From Solimonas variicoloris DSM 15731 (lineage in GTDB: Bacteria > Pseudomonadota > Gammaproteobacteria > Nevskiales > Nevskiaceae): 64,000 nucleotides of DNA. How positions within the stretch are numbered: the first letter of the stretch is position 1; each line of letters starts with the position of its first letter. Positions 55,843-64,000 of this stretch are shown here, in pieces. Location of the stretch: positions 248,001-312,000 of the forward strand of contig NZ_KB907928.1 of the NCBI RefSeq assembly GCF_000382285.1. Direction: 5' to 3'. The notes below the pieces were generated by a model. The model had not been told where the DNA came from. It was given only the letters and a program-made list of their open reading frames with translations, and did not search any database. The position numbers and the translations under genes are program-made.

Positions 55843-56268
55843 ATGAGCACCCAGGTTCTTTATCGCACCAGCGCCACCGCCACCGGCGGCCGTGACGGCC
55901 GCAGCGTCGTCGAGGACGGCAGCCTCGACATCAAGCTGACGACGCCCCGCGAGCTGGGCGGCGCCGGCGGCGCCGGCAACAACCCGGAGCAGCTGTTCGC
56001 CGCCGGCTACTCGGCCTGCTTCATCGGCGCCATGAAGTTCGTCGCCTCGCAGGGCGGCCCGAAGGTGCCGGCCGACACCACGGTCAAGGCGATCGTCGGC
56101 ATCGGCCCGCGCTCGGAAGGCGGCTTCGGGCTCGACATCGAGCTGCAGGTGGCGCTGCCGGGCCTGGCCCGCGCCGATGCCGAGGCGCTGGTCGCCAAGG
56201 CCCATCAGGTCTGCCCGTACTCGAATGCGACGCGCGGCAACATCGATGTGCGGCTGACGGTGGTCTGA
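55843..56268 (+). CDS. ohr: Organic hydroperoxide resistance protein Ohr
   Basis: The 141-aa thiol peroxidase reduces organic peroxides, including lipid hydroperoxides. Both catalytic Cys are present: Cys59 in [12 protein letters not shown] and Cys124 in [27 protein letters not shown] and the N-terminal [15 protein letters not shown] are standard Ohr sequence. It follows the esterase by 66 bp with an AGGAG ribosome-binding site. Confidence 0.97.
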   Translation: MSTQVLYRTSATATGGRDGRSVVEDGSLDIKLTTPRELGGAGGAGNNPEQLFAAGYSACFIGAMKFVASQGGPKVPADTTVKAIVGIGPRSEGGFGLDIELQVALPGLARADAEALVAKAHQVCPYSNATRGNIDVRLTVV

Positions 56269-56286
56269 ATCGACTGCCGACGTAAA

Positions 56287-56317
56287 GGCCCCGGTCCCGC
56301 GCAGGCGGGCCGGGGTC
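56287..56317 (+). terminator. Terminator-like hairpin after ohr
   Basis: GGCCCCGG-T-CCCGC pairs with GCGGG-CCGGGGTC around GCAG with one bulged base. It lies 18 bp after the ohr stop codon; no T run. Confidence 0.5.
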
Positions 56318-56352
56318 TCTGTCGTCCGTGTGGCGTTCGCTCTGACGACGCT

Positions 56353-57273
56353 TCAGGGCCGCGGCGCGGTGTCCTGCCAGTAGCCCGGATCGCCGAAGGT
56401 TTTCTTCAGATGTTCGACGAACAGCCGCGTCCGCAGCGGCAGGTGGCGGCGTTCGAGGAACAGCGCGTAGATGCCGTTCGCGGGTGCGGCGTAGTCGGCG
56501 AGCACTTCGACGAGACGGCCCTGTGCGAGGTCGTCGCCGACCTCCCACATCGAACGCCAGGCGAGGCCGCGACCGGCTAGCGCCCACTCATGCAGCACCG
56601 CACCGTCGTTGCAGTCGAAGCGGCCGCGCGGGCGGACGCTGCGCAGTTCGCCGTCGACGATGAAGCTCCAGCCGCGCGCCTGGCCGCCGGTCTCGCCGAG
56701 ACTCAGGCCGTCGTGCTGGGCCAGCTCGTCGGGATGGCGCGGTTCGCCGCGCCGCGCCAGATAGGCGGGGCTCGCTACCACGACACGGCGGTTCTCGGCG
56801 AGGCGCACGCGCACCAGACGCGAATCGGTCAGCTCGCCGACGCGGATCGCGCAATCGATGTTCTCGTTGGCGAGATCGACGATGCGATCGGACAGGTCGA
56901 GCGAGACGGCTAGCTCCGGATGCTGGTCGAGGAAGTCGGCGACCGCCGGCGCGACATGGCGCCGGCCGAAGCCGGCCGGCGCGGTGATGCGCAGATGGCC
57001 GCTGGCGCTGCGGCCGCCGTGGCTGACCGCGGCCTCGGCGGTGGCGAGGTCATCGAGGATGCGCTGGCAGTCCTCGAGAAAGGCGCTGCCCTCCGCGGTC
57101 AGCGTCAGGCTGCGCGTGGTCCGCGTCATCAGGCGCACGCCGAGCCGCCCTTCGAGCGCATCGATGCGACGGCCGATCATCGCCGGGGTCAGATCGAGCG
57201 CGCGGGCGGCGGCTGAGAGGCTGCCGCGCTGTGCCACCTGCACGAAGGTCTCGATCTCACGTAAAGGGTTCAC
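56353..57273 (-). CDS. LysR-family transcriptional regulator
   Basis: The 306-aa protein has the N-terminal LysR helix-turn-helix (IETFVQVAQRGSLSAAARAL, RRIDALEGRLGVRLMTRTTR) and the effector domain (SGHLRITAPAGFGRRHVAPA, NENIDCAIRVGELTDSRLV). It belongs to the CrgA/AaeR-like group. It is divergent from aceB with a 118-bp AT-rich gap, so it may control the glyoxylate shunt gene, though this group often regulates its own divergent neighbour only loosely. Confidence 0.93.
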   Translation of the reverse strand: MNPLREIETFVQVAQRGSLSAAARALDLTPAMIGRRIDALEGRLGVRLMTRTTRSLTLTAEGSAFLEDCQRILDDLATAEAAVSHGGRSASGHLRITAPAGFGRRHVAPAVADFLDQHPELAVSLDLSDRIVDLANENIDCAIRVGELTDSRLVRVRLAENRRVVVASPAYLARRGEPRHPDELAQHDGLSLGETGGQARGWSFIVDGELRSVRPRGRFDCNDGAVLHEWALAGRGLAWRSMWEVGDDLAQGRLVEVLADYAAPANGIYALFLERRHLPLRTRLFVEHLKKTFGDPGYWQDTAPRP

Positions 57274-57391
57274 GGTGAGGGCGGCCTTATTTCATACATA
57301 AAGTAAAAGATGATTTGCAGTGTAGTGCATTCAAGCGCGCAGCGCGGAGGCCTATCATGCGCGGCATTCGAAACCCCACCGGAGCCTTCCC

Positions 57392-58990
57392 ATGACGCTC
57401 AAACTGCCTGCCGGCATGCAGATCAATGCCCCGATCGAAGCGCGCTTCGACGAGATCCTGACGCCGGAGGCGCTGGAGTTCGTCGCCAAGCTGCATCGCG
57501 CCTTCGAACCGCGCCGCCAGGAGCTGCTGAAGAAGCGCGTCGAGCGCCAGGCGCGCATCGACGCCGGCGAGCTGCCGGACTTCCTGCCGGAAACGAAGCA
57601 CGTCCGCGAGGGCGACTGGAAGGTGGCGCCGCTGCCGAAGGCACTGGAGAACCGCCGTGTCGAAATCACCGGCCCGGTCGAACGCAAGATGATCATCAAT
57701 GCGTTCAACTCGGGTGCCGACTCGTACATGACGGACTTCGAGGACTCGAACAGCCCGAACTGGTTCAACCAGATCCAGGGCCAGGTGAACCTGTACGACG
57801 CGATCCGCCGTCAGATCAGCTTCACCAACGAGAAGGGCAAGGAATACCGGCTCAACGACAAGATCGCGACGCTGCAGATCCGTCCGCGCGGCTGGCATCT
57901 CGACGAGAAGCACGTGCTGGTCGACGGCGCGCGCGTGTCCGGAGGCATCTTCGATTTCGCGCTGGTGTTCTTCCACAACGCCAAGGAGCAGATCGCGCGC
58001 GGCGCCGGTCCGTTCTACTACCTGCCGAAGATGGAGAGCCATCTCGAAGCACGCCTGTGGAACGACATCTTCGTGATGGCGCAGGAGCACATCGGTCTGC
58101 CGAAGGGCACGATCAAGGCGACGGTGCTGGTCGAGACCATTCTCGCCACGTTCGAGATGGAAGAGATCCTGTATGAACTGCGCGACCACAGCGCCGGCCT
58201 CAATGCCGGCCGCTGGGACTACATCTTCTCGTGCATCAAGAAGTTCAAGCGCAACCGCGATTTCTGCCTCGCGCAGCGCAGCGTCATCACCATGGAAGTG
58301 CCGTTCATGCGCGCCTACGCGCTGGCGCTGGTCAAGGCCTGCCACAAGCGCGGTGCGCCGGCGATGGGCGGCATGAGCGCGCTGATTCCGATCAAGAACG
58401 ATCCGGCTGCCAACGACAAGGCGATGGCCGGCATCCGCAACGACAAGGCGCGCGATGCACGTGACGGCTTCGACGGCGGCTGGGTCGCGCACCCGGGCCT
58501 CGTGTCGCTGGCCCAGGAGGAATTCCAGAAGGTGCTCGGCGACCGCCCGAACCAGTGGGACAAGCAGCGCGACGATACCTATGGCCCGAAGGACTGGCTG
58601 AACTTCCAGCCGGAGCAGCCGATCACCGAGGCCGGCGTGCGCAACAACATCAACGTTGGTATCCACTACCTCGGTGCCTGGCTCGCCGGCAACGGGTGCG
58701 TGCCGATCCACAACCTGATGGAAGACGCCGCTACCGCCGAGATCAGCCGCTCGCAGATCTGGCAGTGGGTGGTGAGCCCGAAGGGCAAGCTCGACGACGG
58801 CCGCAAGGTCGACGCGGCGATGGTCCGCGCGATCATTCCGGAAGAGCTCGCCAAGGTGAAGGCGACCGTTGCCGCCGGCGGCGAAGACACCGCGACCTAC
58901 GATCAGGCCGCCAAGATCTTCGAGGAGATGTCGCTGTCGGAGAACTTCCCGGAGTTCCTGACACTGCCGCTGTACGAGGCGATGGCGTAA
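57392..58990 (+). CDS. aceB: Malate synthase A
   Basis: The 532-aa enzyme joins glyoxylate and acetyl-CoA to malate in the glyoxylate shunt, needed for growth on acetate and fatty acids. Length equals the MSA type. Motifs: DFEDSNSPNWFNQIQGQ, YYLPKMESHLEARLWND, the signature RDHSAGLNAGRWDYIFS, and the C-terminal catalytic region MEDAATAEISRSQIWQWV. Isocitrate lyase is not adjacent. Two acyl-CoA synthetases elsewhere in the window fit fatty-acid use. Confidence 0.97.
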   Translation: MTLKLPAGMQINAPIEARFDEILTPEALEFVAKLHRAFEPRRQELLKKRVERQARIDAGELPDFLPETKHVREGDWKVAPLPKALENRRVEITGPVERKMIINAFNSGADSYMTDFEDSNSPNWFNQIQGQVNLYDAIRRQISFTNEKGKEYRLNDKIATLQIRPRGWHLDEKHVLVDGARVSGGIFDFALVFFHNAKEQIARGAGPFYYLPKMESHLEARLWNDIFVMAQEHIGLPKGTIKATVLVETILATFEMEEILYELRDHSAGLNAGRWDYIFSCIKKFKRNRDFCLAQRSVITMEVPFMRAYALALVKACHKRGAPAMGGMSALIPIKNDPAANDKAMAGIRNDKARDARDGFDGGWVAHPGLVSLAQEEFQKVLGDRPNQWDKQRDDTYGPKDWLNFQPEQPITEAGVRNNINVGIHYLGAWLAGNGCVPIHNLMEDAATAEISRSQIWQWVVSPKGKLDDGRKVDAAMVRAIIPEELAKVKATVAAGGEDTATYDQAAKIFEEMSLSENFPEFLTLPLYEAMA

Positions 58991-59020
58991 GGCGCGACGC
59001 GCCGATCAGCCTGCCGAATG

Positions 59021-59053
59021 AAAAGGCCGCGCGGAGCACCGCGCGGCCTTTTT
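59021..59053. terminator. Bidirectional terminator after aceB
   Basis: AAAAGGCCGCGCGG pairs with CCGCGCGGCCTTTT around AGCA, followed by a further T on the plus strand; A/T tails on both sides suit both convergent genes. Confidence 0.88.
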
Positions 59054-59084
59054 CGTTGCCGGCGCCTTGATCGCGCCGGGGGCT

Positions 59085-59603
59085 TCAGAGCGGCTGCAGT
59101 TGCTCGGCGAAGCGCCGGGCATTGTCGACGTAGTGCAGCGCCTGCATCTTGAGGATCTGCACTTCCTGATCGGACAGCGTGCGCACGACCTTGGCCGGCG
59201 AGCCGACGATCAGTGAATTGTCCGGAAAGCTCTTGCCCTCGGTGACCAGCGATTGCGCGCCGACGATGCAGTTGCGGCCGATCTTGGCGCGATTCAGGAC
59301 CACGGCGCCGATGCCGATCAGCGTGTTGTCGCCAATCTCGCAGCCGTGCAGCATCACCATGTGGCCGATCGTGCAGTTGGCGCCGACCACGAGCTTCAGT
59401 CCGGGATCGGTATGCAGCACCGAGCCTTCCTGGATGTTGCTGTTCTCGCCGATGCGAACCTCGTCGTTATCGCCGCGGATCGTCACGTTGAACCAGATGC
59501 TGACGTTGGCGGCGCAGTGCACCGAGCCGATGACGGTGGCATTCGGCGCGATCCAGTGCGGACCCTCGAACTGCGGATGGCGGTCGCCGAGGCGGTAAAG
59601 CAT
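59085..59603 (-). CDS. Gamma-carbonic-anhydrase-like hexapeptide-repeat protein (YrdA type)
   Basis: The 172-aa protein starts at MLYRLGDRHPQFEGPHW after a GGAG site. It is a left-handed beta-helix made of hexapeptide repeats (IAPNATVIGSVHCAANVSIW, IGENSNIQEGSVLH, VGANCTIGHMVMLHGCEIGD), ending in a short helix. Three His (64, 81, 86) sit where gamma-carbonic anhydrases bind metal. Whether YrdA-like proteins hydrate CO2 is unclear. It converges with aceB. Confidence 0.92.
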   Translation of the reverse strand: MLYRLGDRHPQFEGPHWIAPNATVIGSVHCAANVSIWFNVTIRGDNDEVRIGENSNIQEGSVLHTDPGLKLVVGANCTIGHMVMLHGCEIGDNTLIGIGAVVLNRAKIGRNCIVGAQSLVTEGKSFPDNSLIVGSPAKVVRTLSDQEVQILKMQALHYVDNARRFAEQLQPL

Positions 59604-59677
59604 GCAGGTCTCCAGCAAAAGAGGGCAGGCGCGCATTGTCGGCGAAGCCGCCGGCGTTTGCCCTCCGCCTTGACCTT

Positions 59678-60952
59678 TCAGAACTCGACGACGGCGGGCT
59701 CGCGCAGCAGCGCGGCGAGGTGCTCGGACGGGATTGCCGGATAGAACAGAAAGCCTTGCGCGTAGTCGACGCCGATGCGCCGCAGCAGCGCGAGCTTGCG
59801 CGGGTCGTCGACGAACTCGGCGACGGTCTTCTTGCCGGCGGCGTGGGCGACCTGGCGGATCGCGCGCACGATCTCCTGGGCGAGCGGATCGTCGACGATG
59901 TCGCGCACGAAGCGGCCGTCGATCTTCACCTCGCTGACCGGCAGGCGGTGCAGGTAGCCGAACGAACACAGGCCGGAGCCGAAGTCATCGAGGCTGAAGG
60001 TGCAGCCGATCGCACGGAAGTCGGCGATGATGTCGGCGGCGACATCGAGCTGCTCGATCGCGGCGGTCTCGGTGATCTCGAAGCCGAGCTTGCCGGGCGG
60101 CGGATGCAGCGCGCGCACGTCGGCGAACAGCTTCTGCATGAAGCGCGCGTCGGCGACCGAGCGTGCCGACAGGTTCATGGTCAGGCCGTCGAGCCGACGC
60201 ACCAGATCCGCATGCTGGTCGATCCAGCCGAGCACGGACTGCGCGGTGAAGGCGTCGAGTTCCGGCGTCAGGCCGAAGTATTCGAGCGTCTCGATCGTGC
60301 CCGCCGGCAGCGGCAGGAACTCGCCGCGCTGTTCCATGCGCAGCAGGAACTCGGCCTTGGCGAGGCGCGGCTTGGCGCCGCGGATGTCCATGATCGGTTG
60401 CGGCAGCAGGGTCAGGCGCTGTTCCTGTCGCAGGCGCCGGAAATTCAGGACGGCGCCGGCATCACGATATGCGGCGACGGGCGTGGCCAGGCCGCGATTG
60501 CCGCTGACGATCTGGTTCAGGCCGCGGCGCTTGGCCTCCTGGCAGGCATCGCTGGCCTGCATGAGCAGCTGGCGCCAGTCCGGCTTGCTGATCTGGGTAG
60601 TGACCAGGCCGATCGACACGCTCAGCGCGCTTTCGCCGAGGATCGATGGATAGCGGATCGCGCAAAGGCGCTCGCGTAGTGCGTGGCTCTCGTCGATCGC
60701 GGTCTGGCCATGGTCGATCGGCTTGGCGGCGACGAACTCGTTGCTCCACAGGCGGCTCGCCAGGCCGTGACAGCCGGCCCAGTCGCCGAGCTCGGCCAGC
60801 GTGCGCTCGATCAGCTCGTCGCCGATGCCGGGCGCCGCCCACTGGTTGATGCTGCGCATCTGGCGGATGTCGACGTGCACCAGCACGGCACCGGGGAAGG
60901 CGTTCCATTCGCTGAGCTGACGGCAGAACCGTTCGAAGTTGGAGTTGGACAT
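59678..60952 (-). CDS. Degenerate-GGDEF / EAL-domain protein (probable c-di-GMP phosphodiesterase)
   Basis: The 424-aa cytoplasmic protein has an N-terminal GGDEF-like domain (about 15-155) in which the signature is WSNEF (69-73), so it is probably not a cyclase. The C-terminal EAL domain (about 175-420) has EFL (201-203) in place of EAL but keeps the residues needed for metal binding and catalysis: Glu201, Asn260, Glu295, Asp322-Asp323 (LDDFGSG), Lys343 (VKIDGRF), Glu379 and Gln399. It may hydrolyse cyclic di-GMP. No sensor domain or membrane segment is seen. Confidence 0.9.
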   Translation of the reverse strand: MSNSNFERFCRQLSEWNAFPGAVLVHVDIRQMRSINQWAAPGIGDELIERTLAELGDWAGCHGLASRLWSNEFVAAKPIDHGQTAIDESHALRERLCAIRYPSILGESALSVSIGLVTTQISKPDWRQLLMQASDACQEAKRRGLNQIVSGNRGLATPVAAYRDAGAVLNFRRLRQEQRLTLLPQPIMDIRGAKPRLAKAEFLLRMEQRGEFLPLPAGTIETLEYFGLTPELDAFTAQSVLGWIDQHADLVRRLDGLTMNLSARSVADARFMQKLFADVRALHPPPGKLGFEITETAAIEQLDVAADIIADFRAIGCTFSLDDFGSGLCSFGYLHRLPVSEVKIDGRFVRDIVDDPLAQEIVRAIRQVAHAAGKKTVAEFVDDPRKLALLRRIGVDYAQGFLFYPAIPSEHLAALLREPAVVEF

Positions 60953-61060
60953 GGCGGGGCCATCGACGGTTTACGTTCCCTTAGCGGCAGCCATGAGGGC
61001 TTCCTGAAGGCGCTGCCGTTGGTCGGGGCCGAACGGCGCCCCCCCGGGCGTGCCCGCGCA

Positions 61061-61091
61061 CAAAAGAAAAGCCCCGCCGGAGCGGGGCTTT
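61061..61091 (-). terminator. Intrinsic terminator of the second OmpA gene
   Basis: On the minus strand AAAGCCCCGC and GCGGGGCTTT form a 10-bp stem around TCCG, followed by TTCTTTTG. Confidence 0.88.
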
Positions 61092-61112
61092 CGAAGTGCT
61101 TCGCAGCGCGTC

Positions 61113-62612
61113 TTATTCGACGACGTGGAGCTCGACGCGGCGGTTGTTCTCGCGGCCGGTCTCGGTCTCGTTCGAGTCGATCGGGCGCGTCTCGCCGTAG
61201 CCCACCGGCGTCATGCGCTTGGCAATGACGGCGTGATCGCTCAGATACTTCTTGACCGCGATCGCACGGCGCTCGGACAGGCCGAGGTTGTACGAATCCG
61301 AGCCGATGCTGTCGGTATGGCCTTCGACCTCGACGTTGACGTTCGGGTAGGCCTGCAGCGTCGTGGCCACCTGCTCGAGGATGCGCTTGGCTTCCTCGGT
61401 CAGACGATCCGAGTCGAACTCGAACTTCACGCCCTTGAGGACGAAGTTCTTGTCGATCGCGCAGCCGTTGGCGTCGACTTGCTCGCCCGGACGCGGCTTG
61501 CGGCAGTCGCCGACCAGCGCGCAGCCGTTCGGCAGCACCTTGGCACCCGGCGGCGAGTGCGGGCACTCGTCGAGGTAGTCGGGGATGCCGTCGCCGTCGG
61601 AATCGAGCGGGCAGCCATCCGGACCGACGGCGACGCCCTTCGGCGTGTTCGCGCAGCGGTCGAGGTCGTCCGGGATGCCGTCGCCGTCCGAGTCGTTCGA
61701 CGAGCAGCCGTCGGCGTTGACCTTGGTGCCGGGCGGCGTGTTCGGGCACTTGTCGAGGTAGTCCGGGACGCCGTCGCCGTCGGAGTCGAGCGGGCAGCCG
61801 TTGACGTCGACCTGCACACCCTTCGGCGTGTTCGGGCAGCGGTCACGGACGTCCGGCACGCCGTCGGCGTCGGAGTCGAGCTCGCAGCCGTCGGCGCCGA
61901 CCTGCACGCCCTTCGGCGTGTTCGGGCACTTGTCGAGATAATCCGGCACGCCGTCGCCGTCGAGGTCGGTCGGGCAGCCGTCCGAGTACACGGTCACGCC
62001 CTTGGGCGTGCCCGGGCACTTGTCGCGCGAGTTGGGCACGCCGTCGCCGTCGTCGTCGTTCGGATCGGCGCCGAACTTCCAGCGCAGGCCGACGCCGGCG
62101 GTCCACACGTAGAACGTGTCGTCCTGGACGGCGCCCTTGCCGCTGATGAAGTCGAGGTTGTAACGGCCCTCGAGGCGCAGGTCGAGATTCTGCGTCAGGT
62201 TGAAGAACGTGCCGAGGCCGACGCCGACGCCGGCGCCGCCGATGTTCTCATCGAGGAAATTGATGTAGTGGCCGTTGAGGTTGCCGAGCAGGTACGGACG
62301 CACCGTCGCCTTCTCGTCGGCCAGGTACTGCATGACGTTGAAGCCGAGCACGGCGCGGCTGTAGTCGTTGCTCGACGACAGGTCGGACACGTCGAGCTTG
62401 CTGTAGCCGCCCTCGATTTCGACGCCGAGCCAGGGCGCGATCGAGCGACCGACGGCAATCGAGCCCATCGGCCCGACGTCGACGTCGTTCTTGTCAGAGA
62501 AGATCACGCCGACGGACGGCGATACGTACCAGCGCCCGTCGTACTCCACCTCTGCCGCCGCAGCGCCCGACCACAGCGCGCCGGCCAGCATGAGCCATCC
62601 GAACTTCCGCAT
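61113..62612 (-). CDS. OmpA-family protein with six thrombospondin type 3 repeats
   Basis: The 499-aa protein has a signal peptide (to SGAAAAEV), an eight-stranded-barrel-like N-terminus (about 25-180, YVSPSVGVIFSDKNDVDVG ... VGLRWKFG), six Ca-binding TSP3 repeats (DxDGDGVPDYLDKCPNTPxG, about 183-365) and an OmpA peptidoglycan-binding domain (GVKFEFDSDRLTEEAK, EGHTDSIGSDSYN, NRRVELHV). It is a paralogue of the protein at 6622-7932, with nearly the same last 110 residues but twice the number of repeats. It is transcribed alone from its own promoter. Confidence 0.95.
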   Translation of the reverse strand: MRKFGWLMLAGALWSGAAAAEVEYDGRWYVSPSVGVIFSDKNDVDVGPMGSIAVGRSIAPWLGVEIEGGYSKLDVSDLSSSNDYSRAVLGFNVMQYLADEKATVRPYLLGNLNGHYINFLDENIGGAGVGVGLGTFFNLTQNLDLRLEGRYNLDFISGKGAVQDDTFYVWTAGVGLRWKFGADPNDDDGDGVPNSRDKCPGTPKGVTVYSDGCPTDLDGDGVPDYLDKCPNTPKGVQVGADGCELDSDADGVPDVRDRCPNTPKGVQVDVNGCPLDSDGDGVPDYLDKCPNTPPGTKVNADGCSSNDSDGDGIPDDLDRCANTPKGVAVGPDGCPLDSDGDGIPDYLDECPHSPPGAKVLPNGCALVGDCRKPRPGEQVDANGCAIDKNFVLKGVKFEFDSDRLTEEAKRILEQVATTLQAYPNVNVEVEGHTDSIGSDSYNLGLSERRAIAVKKYLSDHAVIAKRMTPVGYGETRPIDSNETETGRENNRRVELHVVE

Positions 62613-62745
62613 TAGTTGTCTCCCATCCCTAGAACCGCTCTCGGCATCCCTGCACGCGTCTTCTACCCGATTTGAAAAGACGCCATCGCGACGAATCGCA
62701 CACCGCGATTTCGTTGTCTACGCTCTCTTTCGTGAGCCGTTCTCG

Positions 62746-62774
62746 ATTATGATTGCGAAAAGGAATGCAGTAAA
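62746..62774 (-). promoter_or_regulatory. Promoter of the second OmpA gene
   Basis: On the minus strand TTTACT (62774-62769), a 17-bp spacer and CATAAT (62751-62746) match sigma-70 boxes in 4 and 5 of 6 positions. The transcript would have a leader of about 125 bases. Confidence 0.65.
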
Positions 62775-62836
62775 CATGGGGCGGGCCGGGGGATCACCGC
62801 CCGGACACGGAAGTTGTAGGAAGAGGGAGTTTCGAA

Positions 62837-64000
62837 ATGAAGGCAGTTCGCTTACTGGCCGCGCTGTTCGCGCTCGCGTTGGCGGCTTGCGGGGATGGCA
62901 GCATCAAGAGTCCCGATTTCACCGCGGAGCTCGAATCGATTTCGATCGAGCCGGCGACGGGATCAGTCGCCCTTGGCGAGACCGTGCAATTCCGCGCCTA
63001 TGGGCTCTATTCGGCGCCCCCGGGACAGACCGCCGAGACGCGCGAGATCACCTCGTCCGTGACCTGGGCGAGCAACGAACCCAGCGTTGCGACGATCAAC
63101 GCCAACGGCGTGGCGACCGGCACGCAGGTCGGCACCGCCGGCATCACGGCCAGCCTCGGCGACCATCAGGCCAGCGCCCAGCTGAACGTCGGCGCGGCAG
63201 TGATCCGCAACATGGTGGTGCGCACGATCGCCGGCGCGACGCAGGCGTCGGTCGCGGTCGGCCAGTCCGTACAGATCTATGCCTACGGCGTCTATTCGGA
63301 TGGTTCCGAGCGGCTGATCTCCAGCGCCGACAATCTGGTGCCGTGGACCTCCGGCAACGACGCGAGCGTTGCCGTGGCGCCGACCGAAGGTCCGACGACC
63401 ACGGCTTCGGCCCTGCAGGTCAGCGCCGCGCCGGTGCTGGTAACGGCGGCGCTCAAGACGCTCGGCGGCGAGCCGGTGCTGCAGCGTGACGGCTCGACGC
63501 CGATCACCGCCAGTTTCGCGGTGACGGTCAGCAGTGCCGCGATCGTCAGTCTCAAGCAGGTGCAGTGGGAGAGCGATGCGGTGCCGGCGGCCGCCGATCC
63601 GGCGCCGACCACGGCGCTGAAGCTGACTCAGGGCGCGACGCTGAAGGCGGTGGCGATCGCCGTCTACACGGATGGCACGACCGGCATCGTCGCCGACGAC
63701 AAGCTGAACTGGACCAAGGAGCCAGCCGACAGCACGCTGGCCGACATCGACGCCAGCGGCAATGTCAGCGGTACGGCCAAGGGCACGCTGAAGATTCGCG
63801 CCACGCTGAAGACCGCGCCGGCCGGCGGCGGCAGCGCGACGGCGGCGCGTGACGTGAGCGTCGTCGACGCCAGCTGCACGAACCCGGCGCGTGACGATCA
63901 GTTCGTCGCTCGCGGCTGGTTTGTGCCGGTGCTGTGCCTGATCTGCTCGGCGAACGGCGCCGGCAACGTGATCGATGCCGACGACAGCAACTACGCGACG
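62837..64000 (+). CDS. Ig-like (Big_2) domain lipoprotein, 5' part only
   Basis: The frame opens at MKAVRLLAALF after a GGGAG site and stays open to the end of the window (388 codons, no stop). The signal peptide ends in the lipobox LALAACG (Cys18). The visible part holds tandem bacterial Ig-like domains of the Big_2 type (SISIEPATGSVALGETVQF, TWASNEPSVATINANGVATG; then VAVGQSVQIYAYGVYSDGSE; then a third). A Cys-containing segment (WFVPVLCLICSANGAG) starts a different region near the cut. It is probably a surface-exposed adhesin-like or polymer-binding lipoprotein. Confidence 0.85.
   Translation, partial: MKAVRLLAALFALALAACGDGSIKSPDFTAELESISIEPATGSVALGETVQFRAYGLYSAPPGQTAETREITSSVTWASNEPSVATINANGVATGTQVGTAGITASLGDHQASAQLNVGAAVIRNMVVRTIAGATQASVAVGQSVQIYAYGVYSDGSERLISSADNLVPWTSGNDASVAVAPTEGPTTTASALQVSAAPVLVTAALKTLGGEPVLQRDGSTPITASFAVTVSSAAIVSLKQVQWESDAVPAAADPAPTTALKLTQGATLKAVAIAVYTDGTTGIVADDKLNWTKEPADSTLADIDASGNVSGTAKGTLKIRATLKTAPAGGGSATAARDVSVVDASCTNPARDDQFVARGWFVPVLCLICSANGAGNVIDADDSNYAT

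Noticed and set aside
61430-62060. Tandem DNA repeats resembling a satellite or CRISPR-like array
   Set aside because: The periodicity of about 90 bp is explained by the six protein-level TSP3 repeats of the OmpA-family protein.

Overview
The window is GC-rich (roughly 70% by eye) chromosomal DNA with dense, short-gapped genes on both strands and no phage, insertion sequence, CRISPR array, rRNA or tRNA that I can see. The mix of genes (prfB with its frameshift next to lysS, a DUF1302/DUF1329 pair, OmpA proteins with thrombospondin-3 repeats, maeB/dctA/kgtP, malate synthase A, ohrR/ohr) points to a free-living aerobic gammaproteobacterium. A member of the Nevskiales/Solimonadaceae or a relative is my best guess, but this is inferred from gene content only.

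Layout. 1-4.2 kb: tail of a RegA/ActR-type response regulator, two unrecognised genes, a DUF1329 protein and an AraC regulator, followed divergently by a DUF1302 protein (4.4-6.5 kb). 6.6-12.2 kb: an OmpA-like protein, prfB-lysS and a Bcr/CflA-type efflux pump. 12.2-21.4 kb: a large minus-strand sulfate/oxyanion uptake operon (porin, two sulfate-binding proteins, two Mop-like TOBE proteins, a class II glutamine amidotransferase, CysT-CysW-CysA, lipoprotein). 21.7-24.7 kb: rhodanese, DUF2914 membrane protein, LuxR regulator, Mpo1-like protein. 24.8-38.3 kb: a C4/C5-dicarboxylate region with a LacI regulator, MaeB, KgtP, DctA, a hybrid histidine kinase with a DctB-like sensor, a NarL/FixJ response regulator, and a hydrolase-porin-lipoprotein operon. 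38.3-48.1 kb: a dispersed repeat, Crp/Fnr regulator, two acyl-CoA synthetases, TerC, an Hsp70-like protein, a rubrerythrin-VIT iron protein, DusC and a GIY-YIG protein. 48.3-53.6 kb: a secreted esterase, a MarR-MFS efflux operon and a PQQ quinohemoprotein dehydrogenase. 53.8-56.3 kb: DUF1653 and an ohrR/esterase/ohr peroxide-resistance divergon. 56.4-64 kb: LysR regulator, malate synthase, gamma-carbonic-anhydrase-like protein, degenerate GGDEF-EAL protein, second OmpA/TSP3 protein, and the start of an Ig-like-domain lipoprotein cut by the window end.

The most interesting candidate is the dicarboxylate region. A DctB-type periplasmic sensor is fused to a PAS-HisKA-HATPase-REC kinase and appears to work with a NarL-type regulator instead of DctD. 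A 7-2-7 inverted repeat of the sort NarL proteins bind lies upstream of the operon that ends with that regulator, and a degenerate copy lies between dctA and the kinase. Second is the sulfate operon with doubled binding proteins, doubled Mop proteins and an embedded glutamine amidotransferase. Several promoters and operators could be read directly, including an apparently leaderless MarR-MFS operon and two OhrR-type boxes.
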